Origin: Hyphomicrobium album
GTDB taxonomy: Bacteria > Pseudomonadota > Alphaproteobacteria > Rhizobiales > Hyphomicrobiaceae
Direction: 5' to 3'
Assembly (NCBI RefSeq): GCF_009708035.1
Contig: NZ_WMBQ01000001.1
Location: 1,426,001-1,490,000, forward strand
Length of the DNA: 64,000 bases
Position 1 is the stretch's first letter; every line of letters starts with the position of its first letter. The translations under genes were made by a program, and so were the position numbers. Below the pieces are notes generated by a model. That model was not told where the DNA came from and made no database searches. It saw only the letters and a list, made by a program, of their open reading frames with translations. Positions 51,297 to 60,867 of the stretch are shown here, in pieces.

Positions 51297-52730
51297 ATGC
51301 CTGATCCTCGCCCGTCGTCCGAAAAGTCCTCGGGCGCGCAGCGCCTGCAGGAGCAGCTCCGCGCCGTCCGTGGTCGCACGTCGTCTCCGCTGCACGCGAT
51401 GAAAGTTCGCCTCGGCGCACTGCTGCGTCCGCTGACCAACAACGCGTTCATGCGGCGGGTCCGTGCGCTCGGACGTCGCCTCGCCGCCGCGGGAACGGCG
51501 TCGTATCCGCCCGACGTGCGCCGGCGGCTCAAGATCCTCAACGTCATGTGCTACCTGATCGCGGCGACGACGCTGCTCTACGCGATCCAGCAGGCGACGA
51601 CGGACTTCACGACCTACGCGTCGATGATCTACTTGAACATGGCGATCGTCGCGACGGTGCTGCTGGTGCCATTTGCGCATCGCCTCAACGAGATCGCCGG
51701 CGGTCTCCTGCTCGTCGCTGTGGAGTTCGTCGCGCTCTTGGGATTCGCCAGCTTCTTCAGCCGCGAGGGTGGCGGGCACCTGCAGTACCTCATCGCCGCG
51801 GCCGCTGCGTTCGTGATCTTCGGCCTGCAGCGCCTGTGGCTCGTCGCCGGCGTCATCCTGCTCGCGCTCGGCCTGCACCTCTATGTCTGGTACACATTCC
51901 CCGTCGTCGGCCCGGTAACGCCCGAGCAGCAGGCGGTGATCGATTCGCTCTATACGCAGGGCGCCATCACCACCTTCGCGCTCATCGCCGCCTCGGTCTA
52001 TTACGCCTTCAGCCTCGCCGAGCAGGCGAAAGCGGAGACCGACGCGGTGCTGCGCAACGTGCTGCCCGACCCGATCGTCGAGCGGCTCAAGGCCAATCCG
52101 GGCGGCCTCATCGCCGACAGCATCGACGACGCGTCCATCATGTTCGCCGACATCTCGGGCTTCGTCGCGCTCGCCCGGCGGCTCGGCGCCGATGCCACCG
52201 TCGACATGCTGAGCCGCATCGTGTCGGAGTTCGACAAGCTCGCCGTCCACCACGGCGTGGAAAAGATCAAGACCATCGGCGACGCCTATATGGTGGTCGC
52301 CGGCCTTCCCGAGCCGGTGCCGGATCACACGGCGCGGCTCGCGCGCATGGGTTTTTCCATGCTCGATACGGTTGCCCGCATCCGCTCGGATAGCGGACTC
52401 AACATCAACCTGCGCATCGGCATGGCGTCGGGACCGGTGATGGCGGGCGTCATCGGCACGCGCAAGTTCAGCTACGACGTGTGGGGCGACGCGGTAAACC
52501 TGGCGAGCCGCCTCGAGGGGCAATCCTCGCCCGGCCGCATCCTCATTTGTCCGGGGTGCCGCGCGAAGCTCGGCGACGACTTCCGCTACGAGGCGCGCGG
52601 TCCAATCGAGATCAAGGGCATCGGCGCACAGGAGACGTGGTTCCTGCTCGGTGAGAGGACGTCGCCCGCCGATGCGCCGGAAGCCCCGGTCACACCGTCG
52701 GACCTCCCTCGAACCCGAACCGCTTCTTGA
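51297..52730 (+). CDS. Membrane class III adenylate/guanylate cyclase
   Basis: The 477-residue protein has about six membrane segments (residues ~80-245), a short helical linker (YYAFSLAEQAKAETDAVLRN) and a class III cyclase domain: SIMFADISGFVALARRL with the first metal Asp, VEKIKTIGDAYMVVAGL with the substrate-binding Lys and second Asp, and FSYDVWGDAVNLASRLEG with the transition-state Asn and Arg. The Lys/Asp pair favours ATP. It would make cAMP for the adjacent regulator. Its 3' end overlaps the convergent phosphatase gene by 41 bases. Confidence 0.9.
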   Translation: MPDPRPSSEKSSGAQRLQEQLRAVRGRTSSPLHAMKVRLGALLRPLTNNAFMRRVRALGRRLAAAGTASYPPDVRRRLKILNVMCYLIAATTLLYAIQQATTDFTTYASMIYLNMAIVATVLLVPFAHRLNEIAGGLLLVAVEFVALLGFASFFSREGGGHLQYLIAAAAAFVIFGLQRLWLVAGVILLALGLHLYVWYTFPVVGPVTPEQQAVIDSLYTQGAITTFALIAASVYYAFSLAEQAKAETDAVLRNVLPDPIVERLKANPGGLIADSIDDASIMFADISGFVALARRLGADATVDMLSRIVSEFDKLAVHHGVEKIKTIGDAYMVVAGLPEPVPDHTARLARMGFSMLDTVARIRSDSGLNINLRIGMASGPVMAGVIGTRKFSYDVWGDAVNLASRLEGQSSPGRILICPGCRAKLGDDFRYEARGPIEIKGIGAQETWFLLGERTSPADAPEAPVTPSDLPRTRTAS

Positions 52731-53205
52731 TCTTCTCGAACAGCTGGTCGCGCACGCCGCGATAGTGCATCAGCGTCTGCTCGCGCGTGCCTTGTCCCGC
52801 CATGACTGTCGCGTCGATGGTCGGCCAGTACTCGACATCGACGGCCATTGTGCGCGTCAGCTCCAGGGCCTGATGGTGCGCCTCCGGCGACAGCGTGACG
52901 ATGAGGTCGAACGAGGTATCGTGCAGGTCGCGCAGCGTGTTGGGCGTATGCTGCGACACATCGATGCCGATCTCGTCCATCACCGCGGTGACAAACGGGT
53001 CGGTCTCGCCCGCGCGCACGCCGGCCGAGGCCACGTAGGCCCGCTTGCCGGCGAGGTGACGCAGGATCTCCGCCCCCATAACCGAGCGCACGGCGTTGGT
53101 CGTGCAGGCAAAGAGAACCGCACAGGGAAGCTCGCGCGCATCCGCCGCCGCGGACTGGGGAGCCGAGGTATCGACCGTGCCGCCGCTCGCGAGCTCGCGA
53201 GACAT
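52690..53205 (-). CDS. Low-molecular-weight phosphatase/arsenate reductase-like protein
   Basis: The 171-residue protein has the LMW protein-tyrosine phosphatase loop C-x5-R-S as FACTTNAVRS (Cys34, Arg40). The family acts as tyrosine phosphatase or arsenate reductase; the physiological role in this housekeeping block is unknown. It follows UPF0262 by 5 bases and its end overlaps the cyclase gene of the opposite strand. Confidence 0.87.
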   Translation of the reverse strand: MSRELASGGTVDTSAPQSAAADARELPCAVLFACTTNAVRSVMGAEILRHLAGKRAYVASAGVRAGETDPFVTAVMDEIGIDVSQHTPNTLRDLHDTSFDLIVTLSPEAHHQALELTRTMAVDVEYWPTIDATVMAGQGTREQTLMHYRGVRDQLFEKIKKRFGFEGGPTV

Positions 53206-53210
53206 GGCCG

Positions 53211-53708
53211 CTATCCCTTCCAGTGCAGCGCGCAGATCAGCGTGAACAGGCGGCGGGCCGTATCGAGGTCGACGGTGATCTTGCCGCTGAGACGTTCCAG
53301 AAGCGTGCGGCTGCCCTCGTCGTGCAGCCCGCGCCGCCCCATGTCTATCGCCTGGATGCGCGACGGCGGCGCCGAGCGGATCGCCTCGTAATAGCTTTCG
53401 CAGATCATGAAGTAGTCCTTCATGATGCGTTTTAGCGGCGTCAGCGACAGCATGTGGGTGATGACGGCCGCGTCCGCCTCGTTGGTGACGTTGAAAACCA
53501 GGCGATCCTCGATAAGCGCGAGGTTCAGCTTGTATGGCCCCTCGTCGCGGCCCTCGAGCGCGAACGAATTGCCCTCCAGGATGTCGAAGATCGCCACCTC
53601 GCGCTCGTGCTCGATGTTCGAGTTGGTCGTGGCGGTCGACTTCTCATCGAGGGTTATGGCGATGAGCCGGGACTTCGGCAGTTCGGCCGCAGCGTCGCCA
53701 TTGCTCAT
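53211..53708 (-). CDS. UPF0262 family protein
   Basis: The 165-residue protein matches UPF0262, an uncharacterised alphaproteobacterial family: [35 protein letters not shown] and [20 protein letters not shown] are typical. It overlaps hisD by four bases (ATGA), in the order usual for Hyphomicrobiales. Function is unknown. Confidence 0.9.
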   Translation of the reverse strand: MSNGDAAAELPKSRLIAITLDEKSTATTNSNIEHEREVAIFDILEGNSFALEGRDEGPYKLNLALIEDRLVFNVTNEADAAVITHMLSLTPLKRIMKDYFMICESYYEAIRSAPPSRIQAIDMGRRGLHDEGSRTLLERLSGKITVDLDTARRLFTLICALHWKG

Positions 53709-55015
53709 GACGGGCGCCCGCTCGGAGACTTCAGACGGATCTCGGCGGACAGGCGGTGCGCCTCCAGCCCTTCGGCACGCGCCAGCGCCATGGCAGGCGG
53801 CGCCAGCGCGGCGAGCGCCTTGCCGTCGAGCTTCAACAGCGAGGTGCGCTTCATGAAGTCGAGCACGCCGAGGCCGGAGGAGAAGCGCGCCGTGCGCGAT
53901 GTCGGCAACACGTGATTGGAGCCGGCGATGTAGTCGCCGATCATTTCCGGGGTCTGCGCGCCGATGAAGATGGCGCCGGCGTTGCGGATGCGGTCGCTCA
54001 GCGCCTCTGGGTCGACCGTGGCAATCTCAAGATGCTCGGCGGCGATACGGTCGGCGAGCGCCGGTGCCTCGTCGAGCGAGGCAAGCTCGATGATGGCACC
54101 AAACACGCTCCAGCTCTCGCCGGCGATGTTGCCGCGCGGCAGCGTCTTGAGCTGGCGCCCGACCGCAGCTTCGACCGCACGGCCGAACTGGGCGTCGTCC
54201 GTCATCAGGATGGACTGCGCGGCAGTGTCGTGCTCGGCCTGCGCCAGCAGGTCCGCGGCGATCCATTCGGGGTTGTTGTGCTTGTCCGCGATGACCAGCA
54301 CCTCGGACGGACCGGCGATGCTGTCGATGCCAACGGTGCCGAACACGAGACGCTTGGCGGCGGCAACGTAGGCATTGCCCGGGCCGACTATCTTGGCGAC
54401 GGGCGCGATAGTCTCGGTGCCGTAGGCGAGCGCGGCGACGGCCTGGGCGCCCCCGATGCGGTAGATTTCCTCGACGCCGGCGAGCTGCGCGGCCGCCAGA
54501 ACCAGGGGATTGAGCTCGCCGTTCGGCGACGGCACCACCATGACGACGCGCGGCACGCCCGCGACTTTCGCCGGTATGGCGTTCATCAGCACCGAGCTCG
54601 GATAGGACGCGAGGCCGCCCGGCACGTAGAGACCGACGGATTCCACCGCCGTCCATCGCCAGCCGAGTTCCACGCCCACCTCGTCGGTGTAGCGCTCGTT
54701 CATCGGTAGCTGGCGCTCGTGATGCTCGGCGATACGGTCGGCAGCGATCTGCAGCGCATCGAGCGTTTCCGTGCTGCAGGCCTTGCGCGCGGCGTGCAAT
54801 TCGCCTTGCGACACGCGCAACCCCAGCGCCGCGAGGTCGACGCGGTCGAACTTCTTCGACAGGTCGATCAGCGCCTTGTCGCCGCGAGCGCGCACGTCGT
54901 CGATGATCGCCGCGACCGCCGCGCCGACGTCGGCGGAGGACTCACGCTTCTCCCCGAGGAAGGCGGCGAACGCCGCATCGAAACCCGGATCAGTCGTTTT
55001 CAGCCACTTGGGCAT
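53705..55015 (-). CDS. hisD: Histidinol dehydrogenase
   Basis: The 436-residue protein carries the HisD motifs [26 protein letters not shown] and [13 protein letters not shown] with the catalytic Glu-His. It catalyses the last two oxidation steps of histidine biosynthesis, histidinol to histidine, with NAD and zinc. The ATG at 55015 ([16 protein letters not shown]) is preferred over a frame reaching 55135, since that part overlaps the end of DUF2948. Confidence 0.95.
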   Translation of the reverse strand: MPKWLKTTDPGFDAAFAAFLGEKRESSADVGAAVAAIIDDVRARGDKALIDLSKKFDRVDLAALGLRVSQGELHAARKACSTETLDALQIAADRIAEHHERQLPMNERYTDEVGVELGWRWTAVESVGLYVPGGLASYPSSVLMNAIPAKVAGVPRVVMVVPSPNGELNPLVLAAAQLAGVEEIYRIGGAQAVAALAYGTETIAPVAKIVGPGNAYVAAAKRLVFGTVGIDSIAGPSEVLVIADKHNNPEWIAADLLAQAEHDTAAQSILMTDDAQFGRAVEAAVGRQLKTLPRGNIAGESWSVFGAIIELASLDEAPALADRIAAEHLEIATVDPEALSDRIRNAGAIFIGAQTPEMIGDYIAGSNHVLPTSRTARFSSGLGVLDFMKRTSLLKLDGKALAALAPPAMALARAEGLEAHRLSAEIRLKSPSGRPS

Positions 55016-55056
55016 TCGTGGTCCTCGGCCGATGGCCGTCCTTGGGGTACCGTCGA

Positions 55057-55497
55057 TCAGTCTTCGCTCGCGTGTACGGGCTTGCTGCGCGTGCCCCACG
55101 CGGCACCGAGGTCGCGCAACTCGGCCTCGATGCACTCGACCTCGAGCCGCACTGCCGCCCCCCCCGCAAAGTGGAGCAGCACCACGCCGGAGGGGTCCTC
55201 GCCCGCCTCGAAGGTCAGGGCCAGCAGGGCGAGCACCTGATCCTTGCGCCGCGGATCAAACCCCTGGATGCGAGCCGCTTTGACCCTCTCGAACCGCAGC
55301 CCCGTGCGCCGACGCTGGAATTCGCCGACCCCCGCCGTCGCGGCATTCTCCCAATCAAATCGATTGGCAATCGCGGCAAAGCGCATGTCGTGCTTTAAGA
55401 ATGCCATGTCGCCGACGCGGATCACCGCATCTTGGAGGTGGCAGGAAAGGACCCGCAGATCCTCCGGATCGAGGGCAATCAGCTTCAAGTCTTGCAT
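55057..55497 (-). CDS. DUF2948 family protein
   Basis: The 146-residue protein begins MQDLKLIALDPEDLRVLSCH and contains RFDWENAATAGVGEFQRRR, typical of DUF2948, an uncharacterised alphaproteobacterial family found next to hisD. It has a mixed alpha/beta pattern and no signal peptide. It lies 41 bases before hisD in the same transcription direction. Confidence 0.9.
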   Translation of the reverse strand: MQDLKLIALDPEDLRVLSCHLQDAVIRVGDMAFLKHDMRFAAIANRFDWENAATAGVGEFQRRRTGLRFERVKAARIQGFDPRRKDQVLALLALTFEAGEDPSGVVLLHFAGGAAVRLEVECIEAELRDLGAAWGTRSKPVHASED

Positions 55498-55651
55498 ACG
55501 CTGGCTTCCCGGTCGCTCGGATGGCCTGCTTTTTTCACGAGCACTAAACGTTGATAGCGGCGGCGCCGCAGTGGTGCAACCGACCTGTCGGGCGCCCCGT
55601 TGTAGGGGCAGATCCGGGGCGGAGCCCGCCGAAAACTAAAAGGGATGCGTC

Positions 55652-55846
55652 ATGGACGACGACCGATTCAATCAATCATTGCGCCGTTTCCTCAAGGAGG
55701 TGGGCATAACCTCGCAGCGCGAGATCGAGCGCCTGGTGCGCGAGCGCGACCTCGGCGGCGACGGCAAGCTGCGCGTACAGATGGTGCTGACGGCCGAGGG
55801 TACCGACCTGCGACATCAAGTCGACGGCGAGATCGACCTGGGCTGA
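55652..55846 (+). CDS. DUF6494 family small protein
   Basis: The 64-residue protein reads FNQSLRRFLKEVGITSQREI near its start and ends LRHQVDGEIDLG. This matches small uncharacterised proteins placed in DUF6494. It is on the plus strand, opposite to the housekeeping genes that flank it. Confidence 0.75.
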   Translation: MDDDRFNQSLRRFLKEVGITSQREIERLVRERDLGGDGKLRVQMVLTAEGTDLRHQVDGEIDLG

Positions 55847-55875
55847 CGACCGGGCGCAGCCACCGCAATCACCGG

Positions 55876-56001
55876 TCAGTGAACGTCCATGACCACAGCA
55901 TGGCCGGGATAGTCACGCGCACTGCGCACGAGCGACGCCCCTCCGATTGCGCATACGAGCAAGGAGGCGACGATCGCGACTGTCAGGACGTGCATGGGCA
56001 T
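55876..56001 (-). CDS. Possible 41-residue membrane mini-protein
   Basis: The frame starts MPMHVLTVAIVASLLVCAIG, one good hydrophobic segment, followed by a short polar tail (SARDYPGHAVVMDVH). Ribosome-site support is weak. It could be a real small membrane or signal-bearing protein, or chance. Confidence 0.35.
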   Translation of the reverse strand: MPMHVLTVAIVASLLVCAIGGASLVRSARDYPGHAVVMDVH

Positions 56002-56030
56002 GGTGCGCGACTTGCTTTCGATAAGTAGTG

Positions 56031-56062
56031 GGCGGGCCCCGGCGCAAACTCCGGGGCCCGCC
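56031..56062. terminator. GC-rich 12-bp hairpin
   Basis: GGCGGGCCCCGG-CGCAAACT-CCGGGGCCCGCC is a perfect 12-bp stem with an 8-base loop. No T-run follows on either strand. It may act as a factor-dependent terminator or as an insulator between the murA unit and the genes to the left. Confidence 0.5.
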
Positions 56063-56295
56063 GATCAAGGGCGTTCAGCGGGACGACGGAGCGGAAGCCC
56101 CGCCGCGCACCTCGATCAAACTCAGTAGCACTGCTCGAAACAGTCACTCCGTCGGTCAGCGGCTTGCGCCGCGGGTTGTTCACGGAGCGGAATGTACGAG
56201 AGACACGGGGGCGCCGCTGTTCCTGGTGGAACAGGCGCAATAGAGATGCTGAAGGCGCAATCTGCCGAAGCTACCGGTGCTTGGCCGGTCGCTGC

Positions 56296-57588
56296 TTAGC
56301 CGGTTAGGCGCTCGATATGCGCCCCGCAGCGCGACAGCTTCTGCTCGAGCTGCTCGAAGCCGCGATCGAGGTGATAGACGCGGTTGATCATCGTCTCGCC
56401 CTCGGCCATCAGCGCCGCGATGACCAGCGACACCGAGGCGCGCAGGTCGGTGGCCATGACCGGGGCGCCGGTGAGACCTTTGACGCCCTTCACGGTCGCC
56501 GTGTCGCCGTGCAGCTGAATGTCGGCGCCGAGCCGCGCCAGCTCCTGCACGTGCATGAAGCGGTTCTCGAAGATCGTCTCGCGAATGACGCTCGTGCCCT
56601 TCGCCGTCGTCATCAGCGCCATGAGCTGCGCCTGCAGGTCGGTCGGGAACCCGGGAAACGGCTGCGTTTCGACCGTCACCGGCTCGAGGCCGTGACCGTT
56701 GCGGGTGATGCGGATGCCGCTGTTGGTCTCGCGCACCTCGGCGCCGGTCTGCGCCAGCGTATCGAGCGCCGTCTTCAGAAGCTCGGGCCGCGCCCCTTCG
56801 AGCGTCACGTCGCCGCCAGTGGCGGCCACGACCATCGCGAACGTTCCGGTCTCGATGCGGTCGGCGAGCACCGAATGCACGGCGCCCTCCAGGCGGTCGG
56901 CTCCCTGGATGCGCAGCGTCGAGGTGCCGATGCCCTCGATCTTGGCGCCCATCTTGACGAGACACTCGGCCACGTCGCCGATCTCCGGCTCGCGCGCCGC
57001 GTTCTCGATCACCGTCTCGCCGCGTGCCAGCGCCGAAGCGAGTAGCACGTTGTGGGTAGCGCCCACCGAAACCTTTGGAAACACCACGCGGCCGCCGCGC
57101 AAGTATCCGCCCTTGGCCGTCGCGATGACGTAGCCGGCCTCGATCTCGATGTCGGCGCCGAGCTCCTTCAAGCCCATCAAGTGCAGGTCGACCGGACGCG
57201 TGCCGATGGCGCAGCCGCCGGGCAGCGATACCTTCGCCTGCCCGCAGCGGGCGAGCAGCGGACCGAGCACCCAGAAGCTGGCGCGCATGCGGCTCACCAT
57301 CTCGTAGGGCGCGACCGTATCGACGATGTCGCGCGCCGAGAGATGGAACGTCTCACCGATGTGCTGCGCGGGGCCGGGGCGCTTGCCGTCCACCGCCAGG
57401 TCGACGCCATGATTGCGCAGGATGCGGGCGAGCAAATTGACGTCGGCGAGGTTGGGAACGTTCTTCAGCGTCAGCCGGTCGGCGGTGAGCAGGCTGGCGA
57501 TCATCAGCGGCAGGGCCGCATTCTTGGCGCCCGAGATCGGGATCGTTCCGTTGAGCTTCTGGCCGCCGATGATCTTGATTCGATCCAT
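56296..57588 (-). CDS. murA: UDP-N-acetylglucosamine 1-carboxyvinyltransferase
   Basis: The 430-residue protein begins [20 protein letters not shown] (EPSP-synthase-like fold) and has the PEP-binding active-site Cys in [16 protein letters not shown] and the segment [13 protein letters not shown]. It catalyses the first committed step of peptidoglycan synthesis. The Cys form indicates normal fosfomycin sensitivity at this site. It heads the conserved block ending at yacG. Confidence 0.96.
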   Translation of the reverse strand: MDRIKIIGGQKLNGTIPISGAKNAALPLMIASLLTADRLTLKNVPNLADVNLLARILRNHGVDLAVDGKRPGPAQHIGETFHLSARDIVDTVAPYEMVSRMRASFWVLGPLLARCGQAKVSLPGGCAIGTRPVDLHLMGLKELGADIEIEAGYVIATAKGGYLRGGRVVFPKVSVGATHNVLLASALARGETVIENAAREPEIGDVAECLVKMGAKIEGIGTSTLRIQGADRLEGAVHSVLADRIETGTFAMVVAATGGDVTLEGARPELLKTALDTLAQTGAEVRETNSGIRITRNGHGLEPVTVETQPFPGFPTDLQAQLMALMTTAKGTSVIRETIFENRFMHVQELARLGADIQLHGDTATVKGVKGLTGAPVMATDLRASVSLVIAALMAEGETMINRVYHLDRGFEQLEQKLSRCGAHIERLTG

Positions 57589-57774
57589 GCAATGTCCCCT
57601 CGCGCCGGCGGGCGCCGGCAGTTCAAGACGAATGATTACGCGCTTCGCACGGCCGTCAGCAAGTGTGGCGGAATAATCTGTCGCGCCCGTGACTTAACGC
57701 TGTCCCCGTTGGGCTCGCGATGTGATTATGCCGACATCGGGTTGCTATTGTGTCACCCGCGACCGTCCGGGCGT

Positions 57775-58209
57775 CTAATCCGGGTCAATCTCGAGATTGA
57801 AGGCGGCCATCTCTTCGCGCATGGCGGCGCGCGCCCGGACCTCGACGCGGCGATAGGCAGCGGCCACCCCACGCCCGTAGTCGGTGAGCTTGGCGCCGCC
57901 GCCGCGCGAGCCACCGGGCGAGGCCGACACCAGCGTGTCGGGGAACATGTGGTTCAATGCGTCGACGAGCAGCCACGCGCGGCGGTACGACATGCCGAGT
58001 TCGCGACCGGCGGCGGAGATCGAACCGGTGCGGCCGATCGCTTCCAGCAAGTCGACCTTGCCCGGGCCGAGCACCATCTCGCCGATGAGGATGCGCACGT
58101 AGGGGAACGCCCGCTCCGGCTTGCGCTTGCTCTTAACCCCTGGCGCGCCTGCAGACTTCGCGCGTGATGCGCCTGCCGCGCGCTTCGCTTTCTTCGCTGC
58201 TTCGCTCAT
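57775..58209 (-). CDS. ModE-type winged-helix regulator (DNA-binding domain only)
   Basis: The 144-residue protein has a basic N-terminus, then the ModE N-terminal domain: GKVDLLEAIGRTGSISAAGR, LGMSYRRAWLLVDALNHMF and GGSRGGGAKLTDYG. It lacks the C-terminal molybdate-binding (TOBE) domains of full ModE. It is divergent from a TonB-dependent receptor, and a ModE-box-like dyad lies between the two genes. A separate molbindin is encoded further downstream. It is likely to regulate the receptor in response to molybdate or tungstate status. Confidence 0.88.
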   Translation of the reverse strand: MSEAAKKAKRAAGASRAKSAGAPGVKSKRKPERAFPYVRILIGEMVLGPGKVDLLEAIGRTGSISAAGRELGMSYRRAWLLVDALNHMFPDTLVSASPGGSRGGGAKLTDYGRGVAAAYRRVEVRARAAMREEMAAFNLEIDPD

Positions 58210-58294
58210 CGCTCCGCCTCCTTGATCCGTCGCAGCATCATTCCGATGTCACACTTGGCCGACGACTTAGGGTCGCAACAGTGAATTCTTGTTG

Positions 58295-58322
58295 TGCGCT
58301 GTATCTCGTCGGATATAACGGA
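58295..58322. promoter_or_regulatory. ModE-box-like inverted repeat upstream of the TonB receptor
   Basis: TGCGCTGTATC-TCGTCG-GATATAACGGA forms an 11-bp inverted repeat (8 of 11 positions symmetric) with a 6-base spacer. It matches the ModE consensus CGNTATATA-N6-TATATAACG in layout, and the right half ATATAACG agrees exactly. It lies 86 bases upstream of the ModE-type start and 28 bases upstream of the GTG at 58351. Confidence 0.6.
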
Positions 58323-58350
58323 CGCTCGTACTGCGTATCGGGGGTATTCC

Positions 58351-60801
58351 GTGTCCAAGTTTGCGTACGTGGCGCTGTGTGGCGCCGCGATGAGCCTTGC
58401 TATGTCCGCGCCAGCGACAGCGCAAGATGCCGCCGCCATGACGTCCGGCGGTGATGTGACCGCCGATCAAGCGACGCCGCTTCCGCCGGTCGTGGTCGAG
58501 GCTCCCTCCCAGCCGATCGCCCGCAGGGTCGCAAAAAAGAAAGCCACTGTGAGCACCGCACCCGCCGCGACCGAACCGGCGCCCGCCGAGGGCGAAGCCA
58601 CGGGGGCCGGCGAAACCCGAGGCGCCGGTGTCTATACGCTCGGCCAGCTCGACATGATCGGCGGTTCCACGATCACCAATGAGGCGATGTACACGTTCAA
58701 CAGGCAGTCGCTCGGCCAAGCGGTCAATCTCCTGCCGGGCGTCACATGGTTGAGCACGGGTGCCCCCTCGATCAACTCGAGCGGCTCGCGCAACGAAGGC
58801 GACATCTTCGTGCGCGGCTTCAACCGCTTCCAGGTGCCGCTCTATATGGATGGCGTGCGCGTCTACCTGCCGGCCGACAACCGCATCGACATGAACCGCT
58901 TCCTGACGCCCGACCTCGCCGAAGTGCAGGTCGCCAAGGGCTATGTTTCGGTGCTGAATGGTCCCGGCGGCGAAGGCGGCGCCATCAACCTCGTCTCGCG
59001 CAAGCCGACCAAGGAGTATGAGCTCGAGGCCCGCGTCGGCGGCGTGTTCGACGGCGACCTTGGCTCGATGGGGCAGTGGAGCATGTACGGCTACACCGGC
59101 ACGCGCCAGAAGGGCTATTACGCGCAAGTCAGCGGCACGCTCGTCGACCAAGACCACTTCGACATGTCGAACAGCTTCACGCCCGCCGGCCCCGGCACTC
59201 TGGGCTACGCCAACGGCATCGCCCAGGGGTTCCCCTACGAAGATGGTGGCAACCGCGACCGTTCGGATTTCCGCGACTGGCGCATCAACACCAAGGTCGG
59301 CATCACACCCAACGCCAGCGACGAGTACAGCATCAACTACACGAAGCAGGCGGGCGAGAAGAACTCCCCGCTGCATGTCAACCGCCAGATCGTGCAGGGC
59401 TATTTCAATCCGACGTTCTCAGCCGCCAACAACAACGGGAATAACGTGCGCTATTGGACCTGGCCCGCCTGGGATACTTCGAGCTTGTCGTTCCTATCGA
59501 AGACCAAGCTCGGCGATGCCTCGTACATAAAGACCAACGCCTACTACAACACCTTCGAGAACACGGTCTCGTTCTTCATCAACCCCTCATACACCAATCA
59601 GCCCGTCGACAGTCCTTACGAGGACAGTTCTGTCGGCGGCTTTATCGAAATGGGCACCGACCTCATTCCGATGAACACGTTGAAAGGCGCGATCCATTTT
59701 CGCAAGGACACCCACGACGAACACAATATCAACTACACCTACGCGCCGCCGACGGCGACTGCAGTAAGATTCAAACGCCAAGCTGAGGAGGGCTGGTCGT
59801 TCGCCGTCGAGGACACGTTCCACGCCACCCGGTATCTCGATATCGTCGGCGGCGTGAGCTACGACACGAACGAGGTGCTTGAGTTCAAGGAGAATGGAGT
59901 CGACTCACCATCTGCCAAGCCGAGTATCGATGCCTGGAACTGGCAGGCGGCCGCGATCTATCACTACAGTCGCGACGGAAGAGTCCATGCCGATGTTTCG
60001 AGCCGGACGCGCTTTCCCACGCTGTTTGAACGCTACAGCACGCGCTTCGACGCCAAGACCCCGGATCCCAACGTCCCGCCAGAACGCGCGACCAACTATG
60101 AGGTCGGCGTCAGCGACACGCTGTTTCCAGGGCTGCACGTTTCCTCGGCGGTTTTCTACTCCGACATCGAGGACAGCATCCAGAACGCCTTCACTGCGGC
60201 CAACGGCATGGCCTCCATCGTCGGCATCAAGCCCCACGGCCATTACCACGGCGCGGAGATCTCGGCCGATTGGGACGCCACGCGCACGCTGCGCGTCGGC
60301 GGCAACTACACCTACATCGACCGCGATCTCGACTTCGCGGGCGCCGCCGCGAGCCTTCCGGTAGGCACAGATTTAGCAACACGAAACGCCGTCGCATTGA
60401 CCCAGATGGAGGGCTTGCCGCGGAACAAAGCCTTCTTCTATCTGGCATGGAAGGCCACAAATCAGCTCACCCTGACGCCCAGCCTTGAGGTCGCCAGTGA
60501 TCGCACGGCGCTCGTTACCAGTTGCGCGTCAACGCTCGTTGCGACCGGAGGCAACAACCCGGCCACTATCTCCGCGACCAACGGCAATTGCGCCAAGTCT
60601 GTCGTTCCCGGGGACCTCCGTCCGAGCTACGTCAACATCGGCTCCTACGCCTTGCTCAACTTCCGCGCCGACTATGACTTTACCGAGAACTTCTCCACCG
60701 CCGTCGGCGTCACCAACCTGCTCGACCAGAACTACGCGTTCGCCGACGGCTTTCCCGAGGCCGGCCGGCAGTTCTATGCCACGGCCCGCGCCAAGTTCTG
60801 A
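58351..60801 (+). CDS. TonB-dependent outer-membrane receptor, possibly for molybdate/tungstate
   Basis: The 816-residue protein has a signal peptide (FAYVALCGAAMSLAMSAPATAQ), a periplasmic spacer (Ala/Pro-rich), a plug domain (LGQAVNLLPGVTWLSTG, then GDIFVRGFNRFQVPLYMDGV) and a 22-stranded beta-barrel ending in YATARAKF with the C-terminal Phe needed for outer-membrane insertion. It would take up a metal complex or oxyanion with energy from TonB. The GTG at 58351 is preferred: an upstream GTG at 58294 lies inside the operator-like repeat. Context of ModE-type regulator, ModE-box and molbindin suggests molybdate/tungstate as substrate (inference). Confidence 0.88.
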   Translation: MSKFAYVALCGAAMSLAMSAPATAQDAAAMTSGGDVTADQATPLPPVVVEAPSQPIARRVAKKKATVSTAPAATEPAPAEGEATGAGETRGAGVYTLGQLDMIGGSTITNEAMYTFNRQSLGQAVNLLPGVTWLSTGAPSINSSGSRNEGDIFVRGFNRFQVPLYMDGVRVYLPADNRIDMNRFLTPDLAEVQVAKGYVSVLNGPGGEGGAINLVSRKPTKEYELEARVGGVFDGDLGSMGQWSMYGYTGTRQKGYYAQVSGTLVDQDHFDMSNSFTPAGPGTLGYANGIAQGFPYEDGGNRDRSDFRDWRINTKVGITPNASDEYSINYTKQAGEKNSPLHVNRQIVQGYFNPTFSAANNNGNNVRYWTWPAWDTSSLSFLSKTKLGDASYIKTNAYYNTFENTVSFFINPSYTNQPVDSPYEDSSVGGFIEMGTDLIPMNTLKGAIHFRKDTHDEHNINYTYAPPTATAVRFKRQAEEGWSFAVEDTFHATRYLDIVGGVSYDTNEVLEFKENGVDSPSAKPSIDAWNWQAAAIYHYSRDGRVHADVSSRTRFPTLFERYSTRFDAKTPDPNVPPERATNYEVGVSDTLFPGLHVSSAVFYSDIEDSIQNAFTAANGMASIVGIKPHGHYHGAEISADWDATRTLRVGGNYTYIDRDLDFAGAAASLPVGTDLATRNAVALTQMEGLPRNKAFFYLAWKATNQLTLTPSLEVASDRTALVTSCASTLVATGGNNPATISATNGNCAKSVVPGDLRPSYVNIGSYALLNFRADYDFTENFSTAVGVTNLLDQNYAFADGFPEAGRQFYATARAKF

Positions 60802-60814
60802 TGGCGAGCAGCGC

Positions 60815-60842
60815 CGCCCGGGCTAAACTCACGGCCCGGGCG
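60815..60842 (+). terminator. Hairpin between receptor and molbindin genes
   Basis: CGCCCGGGC-TAAACTCACG-GCCCGGGCG forms a 9-bp stem with a 10-base loop. No T-run follows. It probably lowers expression of the molbindin relative to the receptor, or stabilises the receptor mRNA end. Confidence 0.5.
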
Positions 60843-60867
60843 CCCCAGTCGGCAGGAGACAAGGCAA

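Larger units (their letters stand above)
55847..56295. other. Gap with a mini-ORF and a strong hairpin
   Basis: This ~450-base stretch between the DUF6494 gene and murA holds a possible 41-codon membrane mini-protein on the minus strand and a 12-bp GC-rich hairpin. Nothing else was recognised. Confidence 0.4.

Noticed and set aside
51042-52523. 493-codon open frame on the minus strand opposite the cyclase
   Set aside because: Antisense to an intact class III cyclase, dominated by Arg/His/Glu/Asp without domains.
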